A stretch of DNA of 40,262 nt from Candidatus Coproplasma stercoripullorum (GTDB taxonomy: Bacteria > Bacillota > Clostridia > Christensenellales > Borkfalkiaceae): the NCBI GenBank assembly GCA_018712405.1, contig DVHB01000049.1, positions 1 to 40,262 on the forward strand, in the 5' to 3' direction. The notes below the pieces were generated by a model. The model saw only the letters and a program-made list of their open reading frames with translations. It did not search any database and was not told the origin of the DNA. A program made the position numbers and the translations under genes. Shown one piece after another: positions 26,514 through 34,651 of the stretch. Position 1 is the first letter of the stretch, and every line of letters starts with the position of its first letter.

Positions 26514-27455
26514 TCAAGCAAAAATCAGACACAAAAGCCCCGCAAGAGCCGTTATAACGGAATACGCATAGGATATCTTGCTCTCGGTAAAGCCCTTCAT
26601 CTGAAAATGATGATGGACGGGCGCCATCAGAAAGATCCTGCGCCTTGTCCGCTTATAGTATATTACCTGAAGTATTACGGATATTCCCGAAACAACGAAC
26701 ATTATGCCTATTATTGGAATATACAGCGCATTACCGGTAAACACCGAGACGCAGCTTATAAAGCTTCCAAGTGCGAGAGAGCCCGTATCGCCCATAAAGA
26801 CGGAGGCGCGGCTTACGTTGAACACCAGAAAGGCCGCAAGCGCCCCGCACATAGCAAAGGGCAGAATGTGGAAGTTTCCTTCGGCTGAAAAGATGAGTAC
26901 ACCGAAGAAAAAGAGATATACAAGCGATGTGCCGCCCGCGAGCCCGTCGAGCCCGTCGGTTAGATTGACGCAGTTTACTGTTGCGAGAAACACAAATATG
27001 ACAAGCGGGATCACTCCCCAGCCGAGATCGACGGACAGCGAAGTGAACGGAATACTGAGCAGAGTTAAACCGTTTACATAGCAGTAGGCGGCGGCTATAG
27101 CCGCTATGGCGCACTGGAAGATTATCTTCTGGTATGGCTTTAATCCGAGGTTGTCCTTCCGGTAGATCTTCAAAAAATCATCGGCAAAACCTACGAGACA
27201 GAAACCCGCCGTTATGACGAGCGTGAGGTTTGCCGTGACCGAATTTACCCCGCAGAAGATCAGACAGACTATGACCGCCGCACAGATAAAAGCCAGCCCG
27301 CCCATTGTGGGCGTGCCGCTCTTATCCCTGTGCTCCTTTACATATCCAAGAATATATTGCCCCGCCTTGAGACGCTTTAACAGCGGCCTTAAAACAAGGC
27401 AGAGGACAAATGAAATTAAAAATGCCGCCATTGCGGCGGCGCCTGCCGTCTTCAT
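26514..27455 (-). CDS. mraY: Phospho-N-acetylmuramoyl-pentapeptide transferase
   Basis: MraY transfers phospho-MurNAc-pentapeptide to undecaprenyl phosphate, making lipid I. The 313-residue protein has about ten membrane helices and the family's cytoplasmic motifs: SGTPTMGGLAFI, the FADDFLK aspartates, NCVNLTDGLDGLAGG, FMGDTGSLALG and the APVHHHFQMKGF loop. The length is typical. ATG at 27455, 23 nt after murE; I see no strong ribosome site, and an adjacent TTG is possible. murF, which often lies between murE and mraY, is missing here. Confidence 0.97.
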   Translation of the reverse strand: MKTAGAAAMAAFLISFVLCLVLRPLLKRLKAGQYILGYVKEHRDKSGTPTMGGLAFICAAVIVCLIFCGVNSVTANLTLVITAGFCLVGFADDFLKIYRKDNLGLKPYQKIIFQCAIAAIAAAYCYVNGLTLLSIPFTSLSVDLGWGVIPLVIFVFLATVNCVNLTDGLDGLAGGTSLVYLFFFGVLIFSAEGNFHILPFAMCGALAAFLVFNVSRASVFMGDTGSLALGSFISCVSVFTGNALYIPIIGIMFVVSGISVILQVIYYKRTRRRIFLMAPVHHHFQMKGFTESKISYAYSVITALAGLLCLIFA

Positions 27456-27478
27456 CAATATTTAGTATATTCAGCCGT

Positions 27479-28909
27479 TCAGCCTATAATGTTTTTTATA
27501 ACCGTATTGTCATTATAGCTGTGTTTTATACCCATTATCTCCTGATAGTTTTCGCCTCCCTTTCCCGCAACAAGCAATACATCGCCATCCTTTAGAAGAT
27601 TTAGCGCATACTCCGTGGCCGTTTCCCTGTCAGTCACCGTAACATACGACTTACCGGACGGCCTCACTCCGTCCTCTATCTCCCTGATGATGTCGTAAGG
27701 ATCCTCATAGCGGGGATTATCAGAGGTAATTATACAAAAGTCGGCATACTTTGCAGCGACGGCCCCCATGAGCGGGCGCTTTGTTTTATCGCGGTTGCCG
27801 CCGCAGCCGAACAGACAATACAGCCTCCCCCGGCACAGCTTTTTGAGCGACGAGAGCGACTTTTCCAACCCGTCGGGCGTGTGCGCGAAATCTACGAAGA
27901 TATGCGCCCCGTTGAAACAGCCCACACGTTCAAGCCGCCCGGGCACGCTTCTGAGCGCGGCTAGCCCCTTTGCTATCGTTTCGATATTCACGCCCAGAAG
28001 TTTGGCGCACGTCGCCGCTGCCATGGCGTTGTAAGCGTTGTGCACGGCGGGCACGTGAAGCTCAACTTCATACAGTTCGTCGCAAAGATTCAATATAAAC
28101 TTTACGCCCTCTATACTCTCCTCCACATCCACGGCAAATACGTCGGCAGGGTTATTGAGCCCGTAAGTCATCGGCGACGGAGCAAAACGGGCTATTTCCC
28201 TGCCAACGGCATCGTCGATGTTTATCACGGAACGTCGGCATCGTCCCCCCTCGAACAGCTTCTTTTTACAGGCAGCATAACTGCTCATATCCTGGAAAAA
28301 GTCGAGATGATCCTGCGTGCAGTTAGTGAATATTCCAGCCTCGAACTTAAGACCGGCTACCTTATCAAAGTACAGCGCGTGGGCAGAAACCTCCATAAAG
28401 ACGTACTCCACGCCGCAGTCGGCCATGTCACGCAATACAGAATGCAGATAAACAGGATCGGGCGTGGTGAGTTCGGGCGCTATGAAACGGCCGCCGTACG
28501 TTATCCCCAAAGTGCCGATTATCCCGCACTTTTTGCCCGCCGCGCGAAAGATCGAATCCAGCATATAAGTCGTAGTCGTTTTACCGTTGGTTCCCGTCAC
28601 GGCAACAAGTTTCAAAACCCTGTCAGCCTCACCATAAAAGATACGCGCCGCTTTTGCCACAGCCGCCCTGCCGTCAGCGACAACTATCTGCGGCAGATCG
28701 CAATCGAGTTTTCTCTCGCAGACAAGCGCGGCGACGCCAGCCTCTTTCAGCTGCACCACACAACTGTGCGAATCAAATTTTTGTCCTCTGTAACAGAAAA
28801 AAAGATCTCCCGCCTTTGCCCTGCGGCTGTCGGTGCAAAGTCCGGTTATTTCCATATCCGACATTACGCCGGTACAGCCGACTGCATGTGCAAGTTGGTC
28901 AAGTTTCAT
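27479..28909 (-). CDS. murE: UDP-MurNAc-L-Ala-D-Glu-meso-diaminopimelate ligase
   Basis: MurE adds the third residue of the stem peptide. The 476-residue protein has the N-terminal uridine-binding part (GLCTDSRRAKAGDLFFCYRG), ATP loop TGTNGKTTTTYML at about 106, HTPDGLEKSL and the specificity motif DNPR at about 397-400 in SDNPRYEDP, which marks meso-diaminopimelate rather than lysine addition. So the organism probably has an A1gamma-type DAP wall, as expected of many Clostridia. ATG at 28909, with GGAG 9 nt upstream. It follows the PBP gene by 67 nt. Confidence 0.97.
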   Translation of the reverse strand: MKLDQLAHAVGCTGVMSDMEITGLCTDSRRAKAGDLFFCYRGQKFDSHSCVVQLKEAGVAALVCERKLDCDLPQIVVADGRAAVAKAARIFYGEADRVLKLVAVTGTNGKTTTTYMLDSIFRAAGKKCGIIGTLGITYGGRFIAPELTTPDPVYLHSVLRDMADCGVEYVFMEVSAHALYFDKVAGLKFEAGIFTNCTQDHLDFFQDMSSYAACKKKLFEGGRCRRSVINIDDAVGREIARFAPSPMTYGLNNPADVFAVDVEESIEGVKFILNLCDELYEVELHVPAVHNAYNAMAAATCAKLLGVNIETIAKGLAALRSVPGRLERVGCFNGAHIFVDFAHTPDGLEKSLSSLKKLCRGRLYCLFGCGGNRDKTKRPLMGAVAAKYADFCIITSDNPRYEDPYDIIREIEDGVRPSGKSYVTVTDRETATEYALNLLKDGDVLLVAGKGGENYQEIMGIKHSYNDNTVIKNIIG

Positions 28910-28976
28910 AATCAAAGTCTCCGTTTCAAGTCTATGTTTTGCACGGTTTCAATTTTAACGCATCGCCGCACACTCA

Positions 28977-30734
28977 TTATTCATATGGCTGAATATTTTT
29001 TATGGCTATGATATCTTCAAAAACAGCCCTTGCCGCGGGAGCCGCCACAGCGCTGCCGTAATATGTACCCTGCGGCTCGTCAACGGTAATAAGAGCAAGA
29101 TACTGAGGATCGTCGGACGGGAAAAATCCGATGAACGACGAAACGTATTTCCCCGCAGCTATCCTGCCATCCTCATACTTTTGTGCAGTGCCCGTCTTGC
29201 CGCCCACCTTATATCCCTCTATATAGGCCTTTTTGCCGCTGCCCTCGGTAACAACACCTTCAAGCATTTCAGCGAGAAGGCGTGAGGCCTCTTCACTGAT
29301 CACCTTGTTCTTTAAAATAGTTTCTATCTCCTCTACAGAACCGTCCTCCGTGACTACCCCCTTTAAAAGCCGTGGCACATAATAGTTGCCGCCGTTTACC
29401 GCCGCCGCGACAGCGCATGCCAGCTGGAGCTGGGTGACGGCTATCGTCTGCCCGAAGCCTATGCGTGCCAGATCGCAATTCCTGACAAGCGACTGCGGCA
29501 GAAGCATGCCGACGGCTTCGCCCGAAAAATCAATACCGGTTACGTTTCCGAAACCGAAGGCGGAGAGATAGCTGTAAAACGTTTCTTTGCCGAGAGAAAG
29601 GGCGATATCGGTAAAGCAAGGGTTGCAGCTGTTGTTGAGTGCCTGCGCAAGCGTCTGATTGGAATGTTTGCCGTTTTTGTGGTCAGACCAACACTTAATC
29701 GTCGTTCCGTCCACAGAGCGTGTGCGCGAAGAGTTGAATACATAGTTCGGTGAGAACGCCGCAGCGTTACCGTTTAAATATTCCTCAAGGTTTATTGCCG
29801 CGGTGATGACTTTGAAAGTAGAGCCGGGTTCGTAAATATCAACTACCGCTTTGTTGCGCGAAAGTGTATTCAACGTCTCAGTATCGTCGCGCGGCACGTC
29901 GTTTAAATCGTACGACGGATAATTCACAAGCGCAAGTATCTCGAAGGTCTGAGGATCGAGCACTATGCACGAAACCGACTTCGCCCCGCTCGAAGCGTAT
30001 ACTTCGCGCATGGTCTGTTCGGCCGCGAGCTGTATTTCAGCGTCGATAGTGAGATAGATGCCTGAACCGTCCTTTGCGGGGGAATAGACTATTGCGGAAT
30101 TTTCCGTCTCAACTCCTACTATATCGGTGGTATACATTATCTCACCGTTTTCGCCAGCAAGCAGTCCGTTATAGTACTTTTCCAGCCCAGAAATGCCCGT
30201 TCCGTCCACCGAAGTGAAGCCGAGCACCTGACAGAGCACGTCGCCGTAGGTGTATTCACGCGTGTTGTCGCGGGCATAATAAACCCCTGCAAGGTCATAT
30301 GAGATCATCTCAACTATGCTCTCATGCGAAACATGGCGCGTTAACGTCACTTCGGAAACGCCTCTCTTTGAAATGGTTTCAAGGACATACGAAGCACTGA
30401 GACCGAAGATACCGGCAAGCACGGCGGCGCAATACTCTTTGTCTTCGACGGCGTTCGGGCGGACGAATACCGTATAGGTATTCTCGTTGCCTGCGAACAC
30501 GGCGCCGTTCCTGTCGTATATCTCCCCGCGCGAGGCTATGACGGGTACTTCCCTGTTCCACTGGTCGGTGGCCCTTATAACGAGCTCGCTGCCCCAAACG
30601 GCCTGTATAAAGAAGAACCTGCCGATAATTACGCAAAAAATAAAGGCTATTGCCAGACTTGCCGACAATAACCTCTTTTGTAGAACAGTGACGGAAAAAC
30701 CGCCTTGTTGTTTTATTCTGTTTTTGATACGCAT
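28977..30734 (-). CDS. Class B penicillin-binding protein (FtsI/PBP2B type)
   Basis: A septal transpeptidase that cross-links peptide stems and is the target of beta-lactams. The 585-residue protein has a basic N-terminus, one membrane helix (about 22-45), the class B dimerisation domain (SRGEIYDRNGAVFA) and the transpeptidase domain with active-site Ser305 in EPGSTFKV, SCN at 369-371 and KTGT at 513-516. It ends soon after the catalytic domain, so the PASTA domains of SpoVD and PBP2B of Bacillus are absent. ATG start with GGAG close upstream. It lies between ftsL and murE, the normal dcw place, and probably pairs with FtsW. Confidence 0.93.
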   Translation of the reverse strand: MRIKNRIKQQGGFSVTVLQKRLLSASLAIAFIFCVIIGRFFFIQAVWGSELVIRATDQWNREVPVIASRGEIYDRNGAVFAGNENTYTVFVRPNAVEDKEYCAAVLAGIFGLSASYVLETISKRGVSEVTLTRHVSHESIVEMISYDLAGVYYARDNTREYTYGDVLCQVLGFTSVDGTGISGLEKYYNGLLAGENGEIMYTTDIVGVETENSAIVYSPAKDGSGIYLTIDAEIQLAAEQTMREVYASSGAKSVSCIVLDPQTFEILALVNYPSYDLNDVPRDDTETLNTLSRNKAVVDIYEPGSTFKVITAAINLEEYLNGNAAAFSPNYVFNSSRTRSVDGTTIKCWSDHKNGKHSNQTLAQALNNSCNPCFTDIALSLGKETFYSYLSAFGFGNVTGIDFSGEAVGMLLPQSLVRNCDLARIGFGQTIAVTQLQLACAVAAAVNGGNYYVPRLLKGVVTEDGSVEEIETILKNKVISEEASRLLAEMLEGVVTEGSGKKAYIEGYKVGGKTGTAQKYEDGRIAAGKYVSSFIGFFPSDDPQYLALITVDEPQGTYYGSAVAAPAARAVFEDIIAIKNIQPYE

Positions 30735-30762
30735 TATCTCCGTAATAGTTTTGGCATGGAAC

Positions 30763-31692
30763 TCAGTCTATCCAGCCCATTTCAACCGCTAAATTATAAA
30801 TGCTTTCGCGGGAGGTGAGGTTTTCATATTCAGAAGCTGCGCTGCTCATTTCTGTGCGAGCCGTTTCCGCCATGCCCTCGAGTCTGTCGATATCGTTGTT
30901 GAGATTGGATATGACCGCTGAGTTTACAATAATGAGCACGAATACGGCCATGATAAGCCCCACTATAATACCGATTATAGTTTTATCACGCCTTGACAGC
31001 GTGAGCTTTTTAACATTTTCTTCGCGCTCTGCGGGGCGGTCGATCTCCCCCTCCTGCTTTGCACGGGCGGGACTGTCGATTATAACGGTGCCGTCAGCCC
31101 CTATGGTCTGATACTGTATCGTAGTAGCAGTAGGACGAAGATCCTCGCTCTCTGATTCGGGAACCTGGATCTGCTGAACAGCAGGCGCCGGCGCAACAGG
31201 CGCCGTTGCCGCCGCAATTGCCCTTGCGGCCGCATACGCCTCTGCGGGCGTGGACGCATATGCCTGACGGTTGATGATGGGTTCGTTGAGAGCGCCGATG
31301 GCATTGATGGGGTTGTCGGCGCGGAAAATATCGGCGTCGGCACGCGCATTCGTCACCATGAATACAGGCTGACGCTCGGCCTGCGTATTCTGTGCAACTA
31401 TGCCCCTCGTGACGGTAGCCTTTGTCGCACGCCTGGGACCGTACAGCATGTCGTGTGCGGAGCGCGGCTCTTCGGGCTCAACCTCTACGGGAGTAGTTCT
31501 TATGACGTTTGTACCTTCGGCGTCGATGCTCGCAACGACATCCTGCGTGGTATTCGCAGGGTCGAGAAGACGGGCAAGATTATTCCTCATGCGTGAATTG
31601 TGAAGGCGGTCTGCGTCGACGCCGGCCGCTTCGGTCTGTGCTGGCTGTTGTAAATACGTATTTCTTTCGATTACCGATGATGCAACTGACAT
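30763..31692 (-). CDS. ftsL: FtsL-like division protein with long cytoplasmic extension
   Basis: FtsL is a small single-span protein that joins DivIB/FtsQ and DivIC to switch on septal synthesis. The last 75 residues fit: a basic stop (LSRRDKT), membrane helix at about 238-259, a coiled coil at 262-295 and a C-terminal YNLAVEMGWID that matches the family end. In front is a cytoplasmic part of about 235 residues, rich in Ala, Arg, Asp, Pro and Thr, which looks disordered and contains an Ala-rich stretch EAYAAARAIAAAT. Bacillus FtsL has about 117 residues in all. ATG with AAGGAGTGG upstream. It lies between rsmH and the PBP gene, as ftsL does elsewhere. The assignment rests on context and topology. 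Confidence 0.8.
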   Translation of the reverse strand: MSVASSVIERNTYLQQPAQTEAAGVDADRLHNSRMRNNLARLLDPANTTQDVVASIDAEGTNVIRTTPVEVEPEEPRSAHDMLYGPRRATKATVTRGIVAQNTQAERQPVFMVTNARADADIFRADNPINAIGALNEPIINRQAYASTPAEAYAAARAIAAATAPVAPAPAVQQIQVPESESEDLRPTATTIQYQTIGADGTVIIDSPARAKQEGEIDRPAEREENVKKLTLSRRDKTIIGIIVGLIMAVFVLIIVNSAVISNLNNDIDRLEGMAETARTEMSSAASEYENLTSRESIYNLAVEMGWID

Positions 31693-31729
31693 AGTCCACT
31701 CCTTAAAATTGTGCCGATTTTGTAATCGT

Positions 31730-32671
31730 CTAAACGATTTTTTGCGCTACCCGCAGCTTAGCCGAACGGGAACGTGAATTTAACACCATCTCTTTCGGGC
31801 CGGCCACGACAGGCTTTTTTGTAATTATTTCTATTTCTCTTTTCTTTCCACAAACGCAAACGGGAAGTTCTTTCGGACACACACAGTCCGTTTCCAGAAA
31901 CCGGAAAGCATTTTTAACAATTCTGTCTTCCAGCGAATGAAAGGTAAGCACGGCTATCCTTCCGCCCTTTTTAAGCCTTCGGGTAAGGCCTAACACGGCT
32001 TCGTACAAACCGTCGAGTTCTCCGTTTACCTCTATGCGCACTGCCTGAAAACTTTTACGGGCGGCAGGGCCGTTCTGACGGAATTTCGCGGGTATGCTTT
32101 CTTCGATTATTTTTGCGAACTCGCCGCAGGTTTTAATACGTGCGCGCGCCCTCGCTTTGGCCACATTTGCGGCTATCTGCGGCGCGAACTTCTCTTCGCC
32201 GTACTGCTTAAGTATCCTTGCGAGTTCTTTTTGCGGGTATTCGTTTATCACCTCTTCAGCGGTGAGCGCCGCCGACGTGTCCATGCGCATATCGAGCGGG
32301 GCGTCGGGCGCCATATACGAAAATCCGCGTTCGGGCTCGTCTATCTGGTGGCTCGAGATTCCGAAATCGAGCATCACGCCGTCGAGACTGCCTACACCCT
32401 CTTCAAGCAAAACCTGTTCAAAGTTTTTGAAGTTGGATTTGTGAATAAAAAACCTTCCGGGAAAGGACGAGAGCCTCTCCGTCGCCGCCGCTATCGCCTC
32501 GTCGTCGAGATCGGTGGCTATGAGTCTGCCGTCGGGCGAGGAGCGTTTGAGAATTTCATAGGAATGTCCGGCACCGCCGAGCGTTCCGTCGAAATATACC
32601 CCTCCGCTCTTTATGTTCAGCCCCTCCATGCACTCTTCGAGCATTACGGGAAAGTGTGAAAAAGCGCCCAT
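31730..32671 (-). CDS. rsmH: 16S rRNA m4C1402 methyltransferase RsmH
   Basis: RsmH (MraW) methylates N4 of C1402 in the 16S rRNA P site. The 313-residue protein opens with HFPVMLEECMEGL, has the SAM loop DGTLGGAGHSYEIL, LDGVMLDFGISSHQID, RGFSYMAPDAPLDMRM, NGELDGL and the C-terminal LTFHSLEDRIVKNAFR, then a cysteine-rich CVCPKELPVCVCGK seen in many Clostridia members. One base separates it from mraZ, and translation is likely coupled. The rsmH-ftsL gap is 37 nt. Confidence 0.97.
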   Translation of the reverse strand: MGAFSHFPVMLEECMEGLNIKSGGVYFDGTLGGAGHSYEILKRSSPDGRLIATDLDDEAIAAATERLSSFPGRFFIHKSNFKNFEQVLLEEGVGSLDGVMLDFGISSHQIDEPERGFSYMAPDAPLDMRMDTSAALTAEEVINEYPQKELARILKQYGEEKFAPQIAANVAKARARARIKTCGEFAKIIEESIPAKFRQNGPAARKSFQAVRIEVNGELDGLYEAVLGLTRRLKKGGRIAVLTFHSLEDRIVKNAFRFLETDCVCPKELPVCVCGKKREIEIITKKPVVAGPKEMVLNSRSRSAKLRVAQKIV

Positions 32672-32672
32672 T

Positions 32673-33101
32673 TTAAATTCCGAGGGAATCGAAGTATTCG
32701 TTGTAGTTTTCGTCGTCGTCGGCGAAGTATTCGTCGTAGACCTCTTTTGCCCAAAGCTCGGCTCTGTTGCCTACTCCGCAGAAAACCACGTCCTTTTTGA
32801 TGTGGGCAAACTCCCTTAAATTTGCGGGAAGAACCACCCTTCCCTGATTGTCCTCTTCAGCCGCTGCAAACGACTTTGTGAAAGAACGAATGCCGCGGCG
32901 CTTTTCCGCGTCGGACATCTTTTCCTCGTTTATCTTGGCAAATTGTTCCTTAGCTATCTCTTCGGGGAATATGAAAATACAGCCGTCGGTACCCTTGGCG
33001 AAATAGTAGTTATCGCCCAACTCTTTTTTGAGCTTTGCAGGTATTCGTATTCTGTTTTTCGCGTCCAACTGGTGGTTGTACTCGCCCGTGAGAAAAAACA
33101 T
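32673..33101 (-). CDS. mraZ: Transcriptional regulator MraZ
   Basis: MraZ is a DNA-binding protein of the AbrB/SpoVT fold that binds repeats before its own gene and controls the dcw operon. The 142-residue protein has two tandem MraZ domains: MFFLTGEYNHQLDAKNRIRI and, in the second half, DNQGRVVLPANLREFAHI. An acidic tail DDDENYNEYFDSLGI follows. I chose the ATG at 33101, which begins with the family's typical sequence; upstream in-frame codons lie in the promoter. AAGGG is about 8 nt upstream. It is the first gene of the cluster and its promoter carries three GTGGT motifs. Confidence 0.96.
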   Translation of the reverse strand: MFFLTGEYNHQLDAKNRIRIPAKLKKELGDNYYFAKGTDGCIFIFPEEIAKEQFAKINEEKMSDAEKRRGIRSFTKSFAAAEEDNQGRVVLPANLREFAHIKKDVVFCGVGNRAELWAKEVYDEYFADDDENYNEYFDSLGI

Positions 33102-33130
33102 TTTTACTACCCTTAATAAACTGTGAATTA

Positions 33131-33163
33131 ATAGTACCACAAAACGTGACCACTGTCAACCAC
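33131..33163 (-). promoter_or_regulatory. mraZ (dcw) promoter with GTGGT repeats
   Basis: TTGACA (33154-33159) and TACTAT (33131-33136), 17-bp spacer, on the minus strand. Three direct GTGGT motifs in the same orientation start at the complements of 33163, 33153 and 33140 (steps of 10 and 13), across the promoter. MraZ is known to bind short GTGG/TGGG repeats with about one-turn spacing, so these are probable MraZ boxes. Confidence 0.75.
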
Positions 33164-33239
33164 CAAAACAATGTTTTTTTAATTTTTTTTAAATTTTTTG
33201 CAATTTGCTGAAAAATTTTTTGTGATCAGAAACACAAAT

Positions 33240-33986
33240 TTAAAAATCATTATGTTCAAGTTTTTCAAAAATTGCACGATTTTTAGCAAAATCGCCGCAA
33301 AAAAAGGCTATTTTACCCCTTTCTTTTGAAAAGTGGTCAAAATTCCCTAAAATGGTCACTAAGTGGTCAGCCGTCCCTGCCATCCCATCAAAAACTTGCG
33401 CGGAATAGCGTTTTTGTATGGATTTTGCAATAAAAATATAGTGAGTGCAGCCAAGGACCACAGAGCGGTAATCACCCCCCGGAAGACCGGACGCGAGCGC
33501 TTCGGCATCGAGCGAAAATATATTATTTTCAATCTCACGGGCAAGCCCCTTCAAAGGGTACACTTCGGCCTCTCCGCCGTAAGCCGAAATGAGCCGGAGA
33601 AAGGACTTGCTTTTGCACGTCGCCTCTGTGGCAAGAACAAGAAATTTACCGCCGAGTTTTGCCGCCTGTTTTACGGCAGGTTCCACTCCGATTATCGGGA
33701 ACGGGAATACGGCACGCAGGTCGGCAATACACTCCGCGGTGACGGTATTGCATGCGACGACAGCGGCGTCGGGACGAAGCGCGGATATTTCTTTGAAAAA
33801 TCTGAATACCCGACGTCTGACCTCCTCCTCTGCAAGGTTACCGTAGGGGACGAAATAGTTATCGGCAAGGTAATAATAGTCGGCGCCGGGCAGGCGGCGC
33901 CGGCAGGCGTAAAGCAGGTTGAGTCCGCCGATGCCGCTGTCGAACATGCACACGAGCGGGCGACGGCTTTTGGCAAAGCAAATCAT
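33240..33986 (-). CDS. murI: Glutamate racemase
   Basis: MurI makes D-glutamate for MurD. The 248-residue protein has the FDSGIGGLNLL opening, the two catalytic cysteines Cys79 (VACNTVTA) and Cys180 (LGCTHY), and the GVEPAVKQA segment; it is slightly shorter than the usual 260-270. ATG start, with no visible ribosome site in a very AT-rich leader; the promoter proposed puts the start site near 34005. It precedes mraZ on the same strand with a 138-base gap and is divergent from rpsT. Weak TTTGTG/CACAAA pairing follows the stop and may help end transcription. Confidence 0.93.
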   Translation of the reverse strand: MICFAKSRRPLVCMFDSGIGGLNLLYACRRRLPGADYYYLADNYFVPYGNLAEEEVRRRVFRFFKEISALRPDAAVVACNTVTAECIADLRAVFPFPIIGVEPAVKQAAKLGGKFLVLATEATCKSKSFLRLISAYGGEAEVYPLKGLAREIENNIFSLDAEALASGLPGGDYRSVVLGCTHYIFIAKSIQKRYSAQVFDGMAGTADHLVTILGNFDHFSKERGKIAFFCGDFAKNRAIFEKLEHNDF

Positions 33987-34011
33987 ATAAATATTTTATT
34001 TGCAGCCAAAA

Positions 34012-34041
34012 TTTATATGAAAAAAATGCGAAAGACGGCAA
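34012..34041 (-). promoter_or_regulatory. Promoter of murI
   Basis: TTGCCG (34036-34041) and TATAAA (34012-34017) with an 18-bp spacer on the minus strand, about 25 bp before the ATG. It abuts the divergent rpsT promoter, with 7 bp between the -35 boxes. Confidence 0.55.
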
Positions 34042-34048
34042 AAATTAG

Positions 34049-34077
34049 TTTACAATGCCATTTTTTTATGATAAAAT
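34049..34077 (+). promoter_or_regulatory. Promoter of rpsT
   Basis: TTTACA (34049-34054) and TAAAAT (34072-34077), 17-bp spacer, about 42 nt before the GTG start of rpsT. Confidence 0.7.
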
Positions 34078-34118
34078 TACTCAAGAATTTCATTGATACG
34101 CTTAAAGGAGAGATTGAA

Positions 34119-34382
34119 GTGCCTAACATAAAGTCAGCGAAAAAGCGCGTTCTTGTAACCGAAAAGAAGACTATGAGGAACAGAATCGTTAAGACCCAGG
34201 TCAAAAACGCTATGAAAAAGTTCCTTGCCGTTGTTGAAAGCGGAGATAAGGCTGTAGCTACGGCCATGTTCCCCGAAACTTGCTCGGTTATCGACGGCGC
34301 CGTTTCAAAGGGAGTTCTCAAAAAGAACACCGCCGCCAACAAGAAGAGCGGCCTTGCCAAAAGGCTCAACGAGATGGAGTAA
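34119..34382 (+). CDS. rpsT: 30S ribosomal protein S20
   Basis: S20 binds the 5' and 3' minor domains of 16S rRNA early in assembly. The 87-residue, Lys-rich protein has the family pattern PNIKSAKKRVLVTEKK, RNRIVKTQVKNAMKKF, IDGAVSKGVLKKNTAANKKS and a C-terminal GLAKRLNEM. The start is GTG, with AAGGAG 8 nt upstream; a much longer open frame upstream is antisense to murI and is not the gene. It is monocistronic, with a promoter and a terminator close by. S20 autoregulates translation in Escherichia coli, where it starts with UUG; a non-AUG start here may reflect the same weak initiation, which is inference. Confidence 0.96.
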   Translation: MPNIKSAKKRVLVTEKKTMRNRIVKTQVKNAMKKFLAVVESGDKAVATAMFPETCSVIDGAVSKGVLKKNTAANKKSGLAKRLNEME

Positions 34383-34412
34383 GAGCAGGGCAATAAGTTT
34401 ATAGCAAATTGC

Positions 34413-34437
34413 AATCGGGTGCGTCGCACCCGATTTT
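34413..34437 (+). terminator. Terminator of rpsT
   Basis: A 10-bp perfect stem AATCGGGTGC/GCACCCGATT with a 3-nt loop, ending in a short T run, about 30 nt after the rpsT stop. Confidence 0.85.
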
Positions 34438-34462
34438 CTGTGTACAACCAAAAAATTCCGCA

Positions 34463-34490
34463 ATGCCGAAGACTCATGAGTCTTCGGCAT
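34463..34490. repeat. 28-bp perfect palindrome
   Basis: The half ATGCCGAAGACTCA (34463-34476) is followed at once by its exact complement (34477-34490) with no spacer. T-rich DNA follows on the plus strand and a U6 run begins about 8 nt beyond it on the minus strand, so it could end transcription in either direction or bind a dimeric protein. Confidence 0.75.
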
Positions 34491-34499
34491 ATTCTTTTC

Positions 34500-34537
34500 A
34501 AACGGCAGCACGATGACCCCTCCTCCGGCTGCCGTTT
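34500..34537. ncRNA. Hairpin with C-rich loop, small RNA candidate
   Basis: AAACGGCAGC (34500-34509) pairs with GCTGCCGTTT (34528-34537) around an 18-nt loop. On the plus strand the loop contains CCCCTCCTCC, which is complementary to ribosome sites; C-rich loops of this kind occur in Gram-positive small RNAs such as RsaE. On the minus strand it is G-rich instead. No clear plus-strand promoter is seen, so this is tentative. Confidence 0.3.
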
Positions 34538-34651
34538 AATTTAACGTTCTATTTGCGGATAGCCTGGTTGCTGATATAAAGCACAGCGTCAATGAGAGCC
34601 GAAGAAATGGCGCCCCTGGCGGGCGACCTTGCTGCACAGGCACTATTAATT

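Noticed and set aside
28040-29011. Plus-strand 323-codon frame
   Set aside because: Antisense to murE and the murE-PBP gap, with no recognisable motif; murE is intact.
33363-34118. Long open frame running into rpsT that would give a 339-residue protein
   Set aside because: Its first 250 codons are antisense to murI, which has intact catalytic motifs; rpsT has its own promoter, ribosome site and GTG start at 34119.
34305-34511. Minus-strand 68-codon frame with GGAGG before its GTG
   Set aside because: It reads through the palindrome, the rpsT terminator and the antisense of rpsT, and shows no protein-like conservation sign; the SD-like bases are part of a hairpin loop.
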